Positions 49,769-59,364 of a DNA stretch of 64,000 nucleotides are shown here, one piece after another. Each line of letters begins with the position of its first letter. Within the stretch, counting starts at the first letter, position 1. Source of the stretch: Candidatus Woesearchaeota archaeon (lineage in GTDB: Archaea; Nanobdellota; Nanobdellia; Woesearchaeales; WJKL01). Under the pieces are notes generated by a model, which was not told the origin of the DNA, searched no databases, and saw only the letters and a list, made by a program, of their open reading frames with translations. The DNA lies in assembly GCA_019322435.1 (NCBI GenBank), contig JAHWIR010000010.1, positions 1 through 64,000 on the forward strand, given 5' to 3'. Made by a program: the position numbers and the translations under genes.

Positions 49769-49780
49769 TCTTTCGAAAAT

Positions 49781-51265
49781 TTAAGACATAATCTTCTTTA
49801 CTCTGAACTTACTCCTTATTTTCTTTAATAAAAAAATTTCCTCTTTCACAAAAACCCTAAAAACAAATAACAACCCTATATAGATTAATACACCTATCAA
49901 GATAGTAAGGATTTTATACCAAAGAGCAAGAGGATTCATCAATAGCACTATGAAACCCATGATAAAAGAAGCTAAAACTATCCTAAAAGGCTTTATAAAT
50001 CTATAATTTAAATTAAATTCTTTTCTTACATTCATATACATTACTATAAAAATCATCAAATAACTCAAAGTAGTAGCAATTCCTGCTCCTATAAGCCCAA
50101 TATAAGGGATCAAAATTAAATTTAGGATAATATTAATAACTCCTCCGACAAGATAATTATATCCTATGAATTTTGTTTTTTCTTTCAATAACAATAATTG
50201 ATATATGATAAATATCAATGCAGTCAGTAAAGGATACAATATCAAAGAACCAACTAGGGCCGCAGATTCTAGATATTTTACTCCAGAGATCAAAGTTATT
50301 AAAGCTTCTTTCATTGCAAAAAAACCAATACTTGCAGGAACCACTATCAACAAAACATACTTGATTTCAGCATTTAATAAAATCTGATGCTTTTTCTTTT
50401 TCCAAGCTTCTACAATATAAGGGTAAAATATGCTGCTTATTAAGGCTCCCAAAGAAAAAACAACTCCAAGAAGAGTATATGTCAAAGAGTAAATGCCCAC
50501 TTTCTTGACTCCCATTAACCAGTTTATTATATACCTGTCACCTATAGCCATCACCCATGTTCCTACAAGAAACAGGATCAAAGGCAGACCAAATTTCAAA
50601 CCCTTTTTGATTATATTTTTTTGTATTTGCTTTATCCTAAAACCCAATAAATCTTTTTTAGATATTAAGAAGCTAATGATAAGATTAACTAAAACCCCCA
50701 ATCCCCAGATTGAAAAAACCACAAGCAAATTGATTTTGCCAACAAACATAAAAAAGACAATAAGCATAATCATCCATAAGGATTTTTCAGAAAAAGCAAA
50801 AAAACCACTCAGGGCCACCTTTTTGTTTGCAGTAAAATAAGCAGAAACTAGCCTAAATAAACACATTGAGACTATTATTATCAAACTTAAGTAATAAAGA
50901 GCAATTTTGTTGGGAATACCTAAAATAACCAATATAAAATCTCTTATAAAAGGCAATGACATCAAACAAAACAATATTATCAAAAACAAAATCTCAAAAA
51001 AGAATAGTGAATAAAAAGTTTTGGTTTTAGTTTCAAGATTTTCTCCAGGAAGTTTTGTAATAAAATACTGGGATATACCTACCTCAAAAAGAGTGCTTGC
51101 GACATTTATGCCCACAACCAATAAAGAATATATTCCAAAATCTATTATTGTCAAATTTCTAGTAAGAACTATTAAAAATAAAGGACCCAGCAAAAAATAA
51201 ATGCCTTTGATTATATAAGACAAGCCGATTTGTTTTGAAATTTCAAAATATCCTTCTTCATCCAT
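49781..51265 (-). CDS. Wzx/RfbX-type polysaccharide flippase, 494 aa
   Basis: Fourteen or so hydrophobic helices (MATE/MVF superfamily), with the family-type N-terminus LSYIIKGIYFLLGPLFLIVLTR. It should flip a polyprenyl-linked oligosaccharide to the outer face. It overlaps the upstream gene at 51258 by 8 nt (the ATG is within the other gene's end). Typical length. Confidence 0.9.
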   Translation of the reverse strand: MDEEGYFEISKQIGLSYIIKGIYFLLGPLFLIVLTRNLTIIDFGIYSLLVVGINVASTLFEVGISQYFITKLPGENLETKTKTFYSLFFFEILFLIILFCLMSLPFIRDFILVILGIPNKIALYYLSLIIIVSMCLFRLVSAYFTANKKVALSGFFAFSEKSLWMIMLIVFFMFVGKINLLVVFSIWGLGVLVNLIISFLISKKDLLGFRIKQIQKNIIKKGLKFGLPLILFLVGTWVMAIGDRYIINWLMGVKKVGIYSLTYTLLGVVFSLGALISSIFYPYIVEAWKKKKHQILLNAEIKYVLLIVVPASIGFFAMKEALITLISGVKYLESAALVGSLILYPLLTALIFIIYQLLLLKEKTKFIGYNYLVGGVINIILNLILIPYIGLIGAGIATTLSYLMIFIVMYMNVRKEFNLNYRFIKPFRIVLASFIMGFIVLLMNPLALWYKILTILIGVLIYIGLLFVFRVFVKEEIFLLKKIRSKFRVKKIMS

Positions 51266-53105
51266 TTTTAATCTTATTTATCAGTTTGGCAATTCTTAAA
51301 GAAGCATTTCCATCATTTTTATATGTAGACCTATATTGAAAATCTTTCATATACCCCTTTAATTTTCTAAAATAAACCTTGTCGTTAAATATTTTACTAA
51401 TATATTTTTCTAATAGTTTTACATCATTAACAAGAATCAATGCTTTTTCAGAAGAAAAGTCTATATAATCCTTTAATGCAGAAAAATTAACAAGTATTGT
51501 TGGCTTTTCAAATATCATTGCTTCATATATCACAGTGCTCATTGGAGTAATCAGTAAATCACATAAATACAACAATTCGAAGGTATCAGCGCCTTTCGCA
51601 ATAATATAATCATCAAGATACTTTCTTGCAATTTCATTGTGTAATTTTGTACTATACTCTCCCGGATGAGGTTTGATTATCAAAAAAAGATTCATCTTTT
51701 TTGCAACAAGGCACATATTTTTAAGTATTTCAATTCTAACATGCAAGTTAGGTATTTTATTTGTACATAAAAGAACAATTTTCTTCTCACTGTCAATTCC
51801 ATATTTTTTCTTAATCTTTTGTTTATCATATATCCTATCCTTACGTGATAAAATATCATACCGGGGATTTCCTGTAACAACCAAGCCATCTTCTGGATAA
51901 TTGCCAAATTTGAGAAAAAAGTCCTTAGTGCTATCTCCCCACAAAGCAGTCTTTGTTGGAAGAGGACAATATGGACTTAGACAATTCAAATCTTTTGAAA
52001 CCTCTCCTTTTGTATGCACAAAACTTGTGTGATAGCCTACTGTTCCATGTTGGATCCCTAAAGTAGGAATATTCTTCTTATAACATATAGAAAAAAATTG
52101 CATCATATTAACATCTGTTTCTGTGTGACTCAAAACCAAGGAAGGTTCAAGCTCATCAATCATATTTTTCAATGTATAGTAATCTAAAAGATGATATTTT
52201 AATCTAGATTTAAAATATCTTCTAAACTGAGGCAAAACCAATTTATAAATATCCGCACCATTGTAGAAAAAAGAATGTTTAAACTCTTCATTTTTAATAA
52301 GATTCTTGAATTTCTTCAATAAAAATCTTTTTTGTTTCAATGAATGATAATAATCTTTAAATCTCCTATAAGATTCAAAACAATCCATTATCTCTGGATC
52401 TCTTTCAACCTTCTGTTTTAATTTTTTCAGTTCAAGACCAAGCATGTGTGGTCCATCTACTACAATAGAATCTTTTTTCAAAAAAGAATATATATCTTCT
52501 AGATATTTATCCTTGAAAACAACTTCTCCTTTTTTATTCTTGGTTTTCTGATAAGGCATAAAAGTAAAAAACAGAATTTTATTTTGCTTCTTATCTATTT
52601 TTTTGATAAACCTCCAATAGGTTTTCCTCAAAACTGGTTTCATACTAAGGTAAAGGCCCATAGCAGCAAATCTCATTCTCTTAAGAATAGCTTCCCTTAC
52701 TCGCTTTGTGTTCAATCTTCTCTTAAATTCAACTGGAATTCCTTTCTCATTTGCAATTAACAAAACAAGCTTCTGCAATAAAGATTTATCTTTTATTACT
52801 ATTATAGACTCTGGCTTTTTTTCTGAAATAATGTAATTTACTAGATCAAAAACACGTATAACATCCCTTATTGGATTCTCAAAAACATAACTATAATACA
52901 ACCAGCTTTCCATCCACCACCAAATAGAAATATCTTCAAAGGTTAATATTTCTTTTATATTCTTGCCCTCAACTTCAAAACTTGACAATTTTTTTATCCA
53001 ATCAACCGCAGCTCTATCTGAATCAAACTGCTTTTTTATATTATTAATGGAGAAAACTTCACAACCTTTTATTTCCCCCCCATTTTCAACTATAGCCAGT
53101 TTCAT
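51258..53105 (-). CDS. GT-B-fold surface-polysaccharide biosynthesis protein, 615 aa
   Basis: C-terminal half resembles capsule/CDP-glycerol-phosphotransferase or epimerase-type GT-B proteins: KIVLLCTNKIP, LFLIIKPHPGEYS and DLLITPMSTVIYEAMIFEKPTILVNF. The N-terminal half (about 1-200) is not recognised. It could transfer the nonulosonic acid or another sugar. It heads an operon with the flippase on the minus strand. Confidence 0.72.
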   Translation of the reverse strand: MKLAIVENGGEIKGCEVFSINNIKKQFDSDRAAVDWIKKLSSFEVEGKNIKEILTFEDISIWWWMESWLYYSYVFENPIRDVIRVFDLVNYIISEKKPESIIVIKDKSLLQKLVLLIANEKGIPVEFKRRLNTKRVREAILKRMRFAAMGLYLSMKPVLRKTYWRFIKKIDKKQNKILFFTFMPYQKTKNKKGEVVFKDKYLEDIYSFLKKDSIVVDGPHMLGLELKKLKQKVERDPEIMDCFESYRRFKDYYHSLKQKRFLLKKFKNLIKNEEFKHSFFYNGADIYKLVLPQFRRYFKSRLKYHLLDYYTLKNMIDELEPSLVLSHTETDVNMMQFFSICYKKNIPTLGIQHGTVGYHTSFVHTKGEVSKDLNCLSPYCPLPTKTALWGDSTKDFFLKFGNYPEDGLVVTGNPRYDILSRKDRIYDKQKIKKKYGIDSEKKIVLLCTNKIPNLHVRIEILKNMCLVAKKMNLFLIIKPHPGEYSTKLHNEIARKYLDDYIIAKGADTFELLYLCDLLITPMSTVIYEAMIFEKPTILVNFSALKDYIDFSSEKALILVNDVKLLEKYISKIFNDKVYFRKLKGYMKDFQYRSTYKNDGNASLRIAKLINKIKNG

Positions 53106-53195
53106 AACAGTCCTCTAAAAATAATAATGCTTATAAATCTTTGGATTCAATTAAATTAGAAAAATATATAATCAACCCCTCCTTTGATGATCACG

Positions 53196-53945
53196 ATGTC
53201 AAAAATTCAACAGATTATACAAAGCTTTGTTAATATATTTGGATACAAACTAGTTTCTAAAGGCATTCCAAAAGACATTGAAAAGGAATTTAACAGGATA
53301 TATCTGGCCTGTAAAAAGTACACTATGACTTCTATGGAGCGAATATATTCGATATACAAATCTACCGAATATATAATCAATTCAGATATCCCTGGAGATT
53401 TCGTAGAATGTGGTGTTTGGAAAGGAGGAAGTGCTATGGCAATGGCACTTGCCCTTAAAAGTATGAAAAAAACCAATAAAAAGATATACCTTTATGACAC
53501 CTTTGAAGGCATGACAGAACCATCTGCAAAAGATAAAAGAATATTTGATACAACTTCTGCAATTGATACATGGAAGAAAAGAAAAAAAAGAGAACATAGT
53601 AAATGGTGTTTTTCCTCTTTGGATGAGGTAAGAAAAAACATGTTATCTACTGGTTACCCAAAAGAAAATATTGTTTTTATCAAAGGAAAAGTTGAGGATA
53701 CTATCCCTAAGAACATTCCAAATAAGATAGCGCTCCTAAGATTGGATACTGACTGGTACGAATCAACTTATCATGAATTAAAACATCTTTTTCCTTTGTT
53801 ATCAAAGAAAGGCGTTTTAATAATCGATGATTATGGGCATTGGGAAGGCGTAAGAGAAGCAGTAAACAAATATTTTAAAGAAAAGCAAATAAAGATGCTA
53901 TTGAATCGTGTAGACTACAGTGGAAGAGTAGGAATAACAACATAG
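53196..53945 (+). CDS. TylF/MycF-family O-methyltransferase, 249 aa
   Basis: Metal-dependent methyltransferase: PGDFVECGVWKGGSAMAMA (SAM site), YLYDTFEGMTEPS, and RLDTDWYESTYHELKHLFPLL with IIDDYGHWEGV carrying the metal-binding Asp pairs. Typical substrates are sugar hydroxyls. Start at ATG 53196 is 30 nt after a TATA (53161-53172); ATG 53187 is also possible. Isolated plus-strand gene among minus-strand ones. Confidence 0.9.
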   Translation: MSKIQQIIQSFVNIFGYKLVSKGIPKDIEKEFNRIYLACKKYTMTSMERIYSIYKSTEYIINSDIPGDFVECGVWKGGSAMAMALALKSMKKTNKKIYLYDTFEGMTEPSAKDKRIFDTTSAIDTWKKRKKREHSKWCFSSLDEVRKNMLSTGYPKENIVFIKGKVEDTIPKNIPNKIALLRLDTDWYESTYHELKHLFPLLSKKGVLIIDDYGHWEGVREAVNKYFKEKQIKMLLNRVDYSGRVGITT

Positions 53946-53949
53946 GATA

Positions 53950-54675
53950 TCAACTTCTCTCAAAAACACAAATTATTCTTTGGCCATTTGATTTGCTGGC
54001 TTTTTCTACAAACAATTTATAAAATTTAAATAACAGATAATTTATAAAAGAAATATTAAAATCATAAAATCTATTCGTTAATAAACCCCTAAAAACAAAA
54101 AATAGGAAATAAAAATACTTATTTGAGTGATAAACTACTTCATTCTTATGAAACTCCTTTCCAAATAAAGACTCTAATTTTTCTTCATTAAAATGTTGAT
54201 AATGTTTTTTTGGCAGCCTCATTTTAAAAGTAGGAGTAGTTATAATAACTATTCCTTTTTTCTTGAGAACCTTACTAATATTTCTAATAAACATTTTCAA
54301 AATATCAGATTTAATATGTTCTATCACCTCTATACAAACAACAGAATCAAAATTAAGATTATATTCATTTATTTCCTTTGAAAAATCAATAACCTTAAAA
54401 TTAATATTTGGTGAAAACGCCTTTGCAAAAGATATGGCTCTTTCTGAGTAATCAACCCCCTCCACTCTTTTAAAAAAATGACTTAATTCTTTAGTTCCTC
54501 TTCCGTCACCACATCCAAGATCTAATATATTTTTGCTATTATATTTTTTTAGAAGAGTTATGACAATATCCAAATAACTAAAATATTCAATCCCTCTCGC
54601 CGTTTTCCTTTTCAAGAGATGGTGATATGGAAACTCATATTCCCTTTCTTGCTTTTCCTGCTCTTTTGATAACAC
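53950..54675 (-). CDS. Class I SAM methyltransferase, 241 aa
   Basis: Motif I NILDLGCGDGRGTKELS at about 54-70, motif II/III region CIEVIEHI, and IVIITTPTFK. Resembles UbiG/sugar methyltransferases of polysaccharide loci. A GTG start at 54675 overlaps the preceding glycosyltransferase gene by 41 nt, more than usual; no later ATG would keep motif I. Last gene of the operon starting at 59300. Confidence 0.83.
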   Translation of the reverse strand: MLSKEQEKQEREYEFPYHHLLKRKTARGIEYFSYLDIVITLLKKYNSKNILDLGCGDGRGTKELSHFFKRVEGVDYSERAISFAKAFSPNINFKVIDFSKEINEYNLNFDSVVCIEVIEHIKSDILKMFIRNISKVLKKKGIVIITTPTFKMRLPKKHYQHFNEEKLESLFGKEFHKNEVVYHSNKYFYFLFFVFRGLLTNRFYDFNISFINYLLFKFYKLFVEKASKSNGQRIICVFERS

Positions 54676-55885
54676 TGTTGTATACCCCCATATGTTGTTT
54701 ATAATTTATTTTACCATTACACTCTTTATTTATCAAGTCATGAGCCTTTAAAGCCATGATCTTTCTTAATTCAACATTTTCTATAAGCTTTATTATTGCA
54801 TTAGCCATCTTTCTTACATCTCCTGCCTTAACTAATAGCCCAGTCTTATTATGTTTTACTAATTCAGAACTTCCTCCGACATTTGTAGCTACTACTGTTT
54901 TTTTCATAGTGAACGCTTCAAATATTATCCTGCTTAACGGCTCAGGCCAAACAGAAGGGGACACTACAAAAGCACTGTTAGCATATTCTTTCCTCATATT
55001 TTCATGACTTATTTGCCCTAAAAAAACTACATTATTTATTATCTTTAACTTCTTAGCTAACCCTATTAATTTATTTTTAGCAGAACCGCCTCCTGCAATC
55101 CTCAGCACTGCATTAGGATATTTGTCCAATACAGTCTTAAATGATTTAATCAGGAAATCAAACCCTTTAACGCCTTTAAGTCCCCCTGCACTGAAAATTG
55201 TTACTTCCTCTTGATTGGTCTTTAATTCAATAGGCTCCCATTCTTCTTTTTGCACCTTTATTGTTTTAATTTTATCTTTCTTAATGCCTGCTTTAATCGC
55301 CTGCCTCCTTATGTAATCCGATACAGAAATATAATAATCAATCTTCTTGAAATATTCAACTAATCTATTCTTCTGTTTATAAAACCAAGGAAACACAAGA
55401 TATCCAATATTTCTTAAATTATAAGCCCTCCTAAATGATTCATACAGACATTTCTTGTATTGCTTTTTATCACAATTAAATTCAATCCCATTATCCTCAA
55501 GACAAATAGCAAGATTGCATATAAATCTATAGTCTCTTATTGTAAACACAATAGGAATCTTCAATTTTTTAGCAGCATTAATACTTGCAATCATTATTGA
55601 AGAATCTTGAATATGTACAACATCAGGCTTTTCTTTTTGCAAAATCTCGTATATCTTCTTACTAGTATATTTATCAATCAATTTGTGACCAATCAACAAT
55701 ATTAGATTAGGAATAAATCTAGTAAAAGGCAAAGAATATGCTTTAGAAGGCATCTTTTTTGTTATCTTTGTAGTTATAATAAAAACATCCTGTTCCTTGC
55801 TTAAGTTCCTAGATAACAAAAAACTGCTTATCTCAGCTCCTGACACCTTTTGTCCAATAAATGTAGATATTATTGCTATTTTCAT
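54635..55885 (-). CDS. Family 4 (GT-B) glycosyltransferase, 416 aa
   Basis: GT4 pattern: GQKVSGAEISSFLLSR in the N-terminal domain, FSAGGLKGVKGFDFLI for donor approach, and VSPSVWPEPLSRIIFEAFTMKKTVVATNVGGSSELV (the E-x7-E motif) in the C-terminal domain. Its ATG overlaps the stop of the small membrane protein gene (ATGA). Donor and acceptor unknown. Confidence 0.9.
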   Translation of the reverse strand: MKIAIISTFIGQKVSGAEISSFLLSRNLSKEQDVFIITTKITKKMPSKAYSLPFTRFIPNLILLIGHKLIDKYTSKKIYEILQKEKPDVVHIQDSSIMIASINAAKKLKIPIVFTIRDYRFICNLAICLEDNGIEFNCDKKQYKKCLYESFRRAYNLRNIGYLVFPWFYKQKNRLVEYFKKIDYYISVSDYIRRQAIKAGIKKDKIKTIKVQKEEWEPIELKTNQEEVTIFSAGGLKGVKGFDFLIKSFKTVLDKYPNAVLRIAGGGSAKNKLIGLAKKLKIINNVVFLGQISHENMRKEYANSAFVVSPSVWPEPLSRIIFEAFTMKKTVVATNVGGSSELVKHNKTGLLVKAGDVRKMANAIIKLIENVELRKIMALKAHDLINKECNGKINYKQHMGVYNSVIKRAGKARKGI

Positions 55886-56238
55886 TTTTTGAGATTCATT
55901 ATTACCACAATCCCTACAATAATTAAAGGCAACAAAATAAAACTATACAACAAATCAACCCCCATCAATCCTAAATAATATGCCAATATCCCTACAATTG
56001 CTGCACTTATAGGGCCTCCTATAATAATTCTCTCTAAGAATTTAAGCTTTAGACTATAAGTTATAAAAAACCCAGGCAATATAAAAATCCAAAATAATGC
56101 AAAATTTATTCTGAGATTTACAAGAAAATTCTCTTTTCTAAACAGTATCAAGGATATCAAAAAGATAATTAAAAATAAAATACCTAATCTTTTCAAATCT
56201 TTTTTAAGTAGTTCCAATACAATCAGCTCCTTTATCAT
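55882..56238 (-). CDS. Small four-helix membrane protein, 118 aa
   Basis: Four hydrophobic helices with the segment LFWIFILPGFFITYSLKLKFLERIIIGGPISAAI, similar to the membrane parts of archaeal DUF1616-like proteins. Overlaps its operon neighbours on both sides (35 nt upstream, 4 nt downstream). Possibly an accessory of the GT-C protein. Confidence 0.62.
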   Translation of the reverse strand: MIKELIVLELLKKDLKRLGILFLIIFLISLILFRKENFLVNLRINFALFWIFILPGFFITYSLKLKFLERIIIGGPISAAIVGILAYYLGLMGVDLLYSFILLPLIIVGIVVIMNLKK

Positions 56239-57895
56239 TATTCTTTAATATAATCAAAATAGGATTTTCAAAAGCATTAGTAAAATGGCCTTGTGTAAAC
56301 AGCTTATTTGCTATAGCTACATTATAAGCACTAATCTGTTTATTTTCAGTTACCTTGTCAATCACATAATAATCAAAATTGCAAATATCTGCTTCAGAAT
56401 TATAAAGACTTGTTGCATTTATTTCATCTTCTATAAAGTGACGACCAAAACTTAATAGGCCTTTTCTATACAGTCCTTCCCCTTTTCTAAAGAATATAGG
56501 CCTTGATTTATAATCTCTTAGTATTTTATTATTTTGCATAGCAATCATATAATTTTTTGGATCTTCATCATTGTGGTAGGGTTCTATACGATAGGACATT
56601 CTTTCTCCATAATAAATAGGCTTCCCTTGTGTATATAAACCACCATAAAAATAATATATCTTGGAGTCTCCAGGAGTATTATCTTTAATCCAATTTAATC
56701 CTTCCCAATGATATTTATCCATCATTCCTGGACTTTTAACAACCTTGTACATACTAAAAAACAACAAAATTATAAGAACGATCCCAGCAACAGTAAAAAT
56801 AATCCTTTTTCTTTTAGGAATAATCTTAGCTATGATAATATATATTCCAAAACCAAAAAGAGGCATAAGGTATAAAGGCCACATTAATCTGAAATTAAGC
56901 GCCTTGTCAAAACCAATATAATTTGTAAAAGATATTATTAACACATATATGGGTATGATGAACCATAAAATCTTCTTTTTCCTATTTTTTAATATTAAAA
57001 AGGAGATTACTGCTATTAAAAAAATTATTAAAAATATCCCGAGTTCACTAAAAAAAGGAACAGGACTTCCAGCATAAAGATCTGTAGTCCATTTAAAAAA
57101 CCTGCCTTCTCTTGTAGAGTAATGAGTATTCTTAAAAATAGGAAGATAATAACCTACCATAACAATAAATATAATTAGGATAATCAACCATTTTTTCCAA
57201 TTTTCTTTTAAATAATCTTTAACAAAAGAAACGCGAAAAGTATTCAACGCAAAATAAATTGCTCCGCCAAAAAACAAAAACCCAATACCCCATATACCTT
57301 CAACAACATGTGTCATGAATGCTGCTCCAAGAAACAATCCTGTTAAAAAATAAACACCTTTTTTACTAAATCTATCCAAAGACCAAAAAAAAGCAGTTAA
57401 AAATAACTGTGCAGGAATTAATTCCCATTTACCCCACGTAAACGCAGTGTAGTATTTTCCTGTGAAAAACAAAAGAGAAAAAGGAAGAGACAAAATAGCG
57501 ACATTTTTGTTAAATCTCCTTACTATAAGATAAAGAATCAAAATACTGAATAGGATTGTAATGAATTGTAAAAGGTAAATACTATCATATGTTTCCAATC
57601 CACTGATGTGTGAAAATCCTGCAGAAAGATGCTCAATCATTACAGGATTATAAGCAACAGTACCATTGTATCCAAGAAACATATAATGGGGCCTATGCAA
57701 ATACCCTCCTTGTTCTTTAGTCATCTCTGTAAAGATATGATGGTGAAAAGCATCTCCTGCGAAAAAAGCATAAGGTTGATCATGATTTAATCTGTTATCA
57801 AATAAATTAGAACACCCCATGTATAAAAAAATAAAGATAAAAATTACTAAATAAACATATTCAATATTGATCCTCCATTTTTTCTTATCATCCAT
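56204..57895 (-). CDS. GT-C-type multi-pass membrane protein, 563 aa
   Basis: About twelve helices. The first external loop has NHDQPYAFFAGDAFHHHIFTEMTKEQG with Asp and His residues at the position of GT-C catalytic acids, and a soluble C-terminal part (about 390-563) with WEGLNWIKDNTPGDSKIYY, a pattern shared with the other GT-C proteins here. It lies in the operon of radical SAM, GT4 and methyltransferase genes. A polyprenyl-phosphate-dependent transferase role is inferred. Confidence 0.7.
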   Translation of the reverse strand: MDDKKKWRINIEYVYLVIFIFIFLYMGCSNLFDNRLNHDQPYAFFAGDAFHHHIFTEMTKEQGGYLHRPHYMFLGYNGTVAYNPVMIEHLSAGFSHISGLETYDSIYLLQFITILFSILILYLIVRRFNKNVAILSLPFSLLFFTGKYYTAFTWGKWELIPAQLFLTAFFWSLDRFSKKGVYFLTGLFLGAAFMTHVVEGIWGIGFLFFGGAIYFALNTFRVSFVKDYLKENWKKWLIILIIFIVMVGYYLPIFKNTHYSTREGRFFKWTTDLYAGSPVPFFSELGIFLIIFLIAVISFLILKNRKKKILWFIIPIYVLIISFTNYIGFDKALNFRLMWPLYLMPLFGFGIYIIIAKIIPKRKRIIFTVAGIVLIILLFFSMYKVVKSPGMMDKYHWEGLNWIKDNTPGDSKIYYFYGGLYTQGKPIYYGERMSYRIEPYHNDEDPKNYMIAMQNNKILRDYKSRPIFFRKGEGLYRKGLLSFGRHFIEDEINATSLYNSEADICNFDYYVIDKVTENKQISAYNVAIANKLFTQGHFTNAFENPILIILKNNDKGADCIGTT

Positions 57896-59300
57896 TTTTT
57901 GTAGTTTGAAAATTAAACAATAAACTAGTAGCTACTTTAATTCTCTTCTTGAATTCGCCCCAATTTTTTAATTTCTTTGCTTCTCTTAATAAAAATCTCG
58001 GTCTAAAATAAAATTTCCTATATGCTTTTGCAACCCATTTATCAGCATCTTTTGCCAAATAAGGTATTCTTTCCACTTTTTTCCCAAGAACAAAATCTTT
58101 CCAATAATCTTTATCAATAATACCTTCTTTAACAGCATCGTCAAAAAGCTTAGTTTTAGGATAAGGCGTAGCTACTGTAAACATAGCATAAGAAGGATCA
58201 ATCTCTTTAGCTAATCTTATTGTTTTTTCCATACTTTCAGGAGTATCATGCAGATACCCTATAATAAAATACGCAAAAGCCTCTATCCCTATCTTTTTAC
58301 TCCATCTAAATGCATCTTTTATCTGATTTAATGTAACCCTTTTGTTCATTTCTTCTAATATCCTTACATCACCTGAGTCAACACCATATCTCAATCTCCT
58401 ACATCCTGCTTTCTTCATCAGTTTAAGAAGATCGTAATTAACACAGTCCACTCTTGTAGGAGCTTCCCAATAAACTTTTATATTTCTTCTTATAATCTCC
58501 TTGCATATCTTCTTAACGTGGTCATGGTTTAATGTAAAAGTATCATCATAAATGTAAAATTCTTTTACATCATATTTTTTTACCCAATATTCCAATTCAT
58601 CAACAAACTTTATAGGGTCTCTAAATCTTATTTTCTTATCACACGCTTGTTTAAAACAAAACCCACATTGAAAAGGACAGCCCCTTCCAAACATCATAGT
58701 CACTAATGGCTTCAACCCAATAACAGATTCATATTTATCCATTGGTAAAAGATGGAATGCAGGATATGGCAAGGAATCAAGATCTTCAACTATACCCGGA
58801 TAACCACAATGAATCCCCTCTTTACCCTTATATCCAATCCCCTCCATCTTAGCCAACTCTTCTTGTTTTGACCCTTTTTCAATTGCATCAATTAACTTTA
58901 CAATAACATTTTCCCCCTCCCCCAATACAACAAAATCAATACAATCATAACTTAAGGTCTCTTTTGGAAATATCTCTAGATGTGGCCCGCCCATGACAGT
59001 TATTGCCCCGCATTCTTTTGCAAGCTTAGCAGCAGCCAAACTGCCTTTAAAAGTTGAGGTCAAAGCCGTTACTCCAACAACTTTTGGATTAAATTCAAGA
59101 ATTCTTTTTTTAACTTCATCTCTGTTTAAATTTTCAACCAAAGCATCAATTACCCTGACTTCATGCCCTTCTTTTTCAAGAATTGCAGCAAGATAAGGTA
59201 AACCAAGCATAGGAACTACGCCTTTTACTTTATTTGCAGTTTCAGGCAATCTAGTATTTATATCTCCTAAATTATGATATCGTATAAACAAAATTTTCAA
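57888..59300 (-). CDS. B12-binding radical SAM enzyme, 470 aa (TTG start)
   Basis: Cobalamin-binding N-domain (about 1-140, GVTALTSTF, GGPHLEIFP), radical SAM cluster C208-x3-C212-x2-C215 (GRGCPFQCGFC), and a C-terminal extension (DADKWVAKAYRKFYFRPRFLL) like that of the paralogue at 36956. The in-frame TTG at 59300 follows a GGTGGGGG Shine-Dalgarno and gives the expected MKILFIRYH start. First gene of a five-gene minus-strand operon ending at 53950. Confidence 0.9.
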   Translation of the reverse strand: MKILFIRYHNLGDINTRLPETANKVKGVVPMLGLPYLAAILEKEGHEVRVIDALVENLNRDEVKKRILEFNPKVVGVTALTSTFKGSLAAAKLAKECGAITVMGGPHLEIFPKETLSYDCIDFVVLGEGENVIVKLIDAIEKGSKQEELAKMEGIGYKGKEGIHCGYPGIVEDLDSLPYPAFHLLPMDKYESVIGLKPLVTMMFGRGCPFQCGFCFKQACDKKIRFRDPIKFVDELEYWVKKYDVKEFYIYDDTFTLNHDHVKKICKEIIRRNIKVYWEAPTRVDCVNYDLLKLMKKAGCRRLRYGVDSGDVRILEEMNKRVTLNQIKDAFRWSKKIGIEAFAYFIIGYLHDTPESMEKTIRLAKEIDPSYAMFTVATPYPKTKLFDDAVKEGIIDKDYWKDFVLGKKVERIPYLAKDADKWVAKAYRKFYFRPRFLLREAKKLKNWGEFKKRIKVATSLLFNFQTTKNG

Positions 59301-59364
59301 TTTATAACCCCCACCTATTCACTGTCCAATAAAAAAGAGTTTATAAAGCTTATTAAAGAAAACA

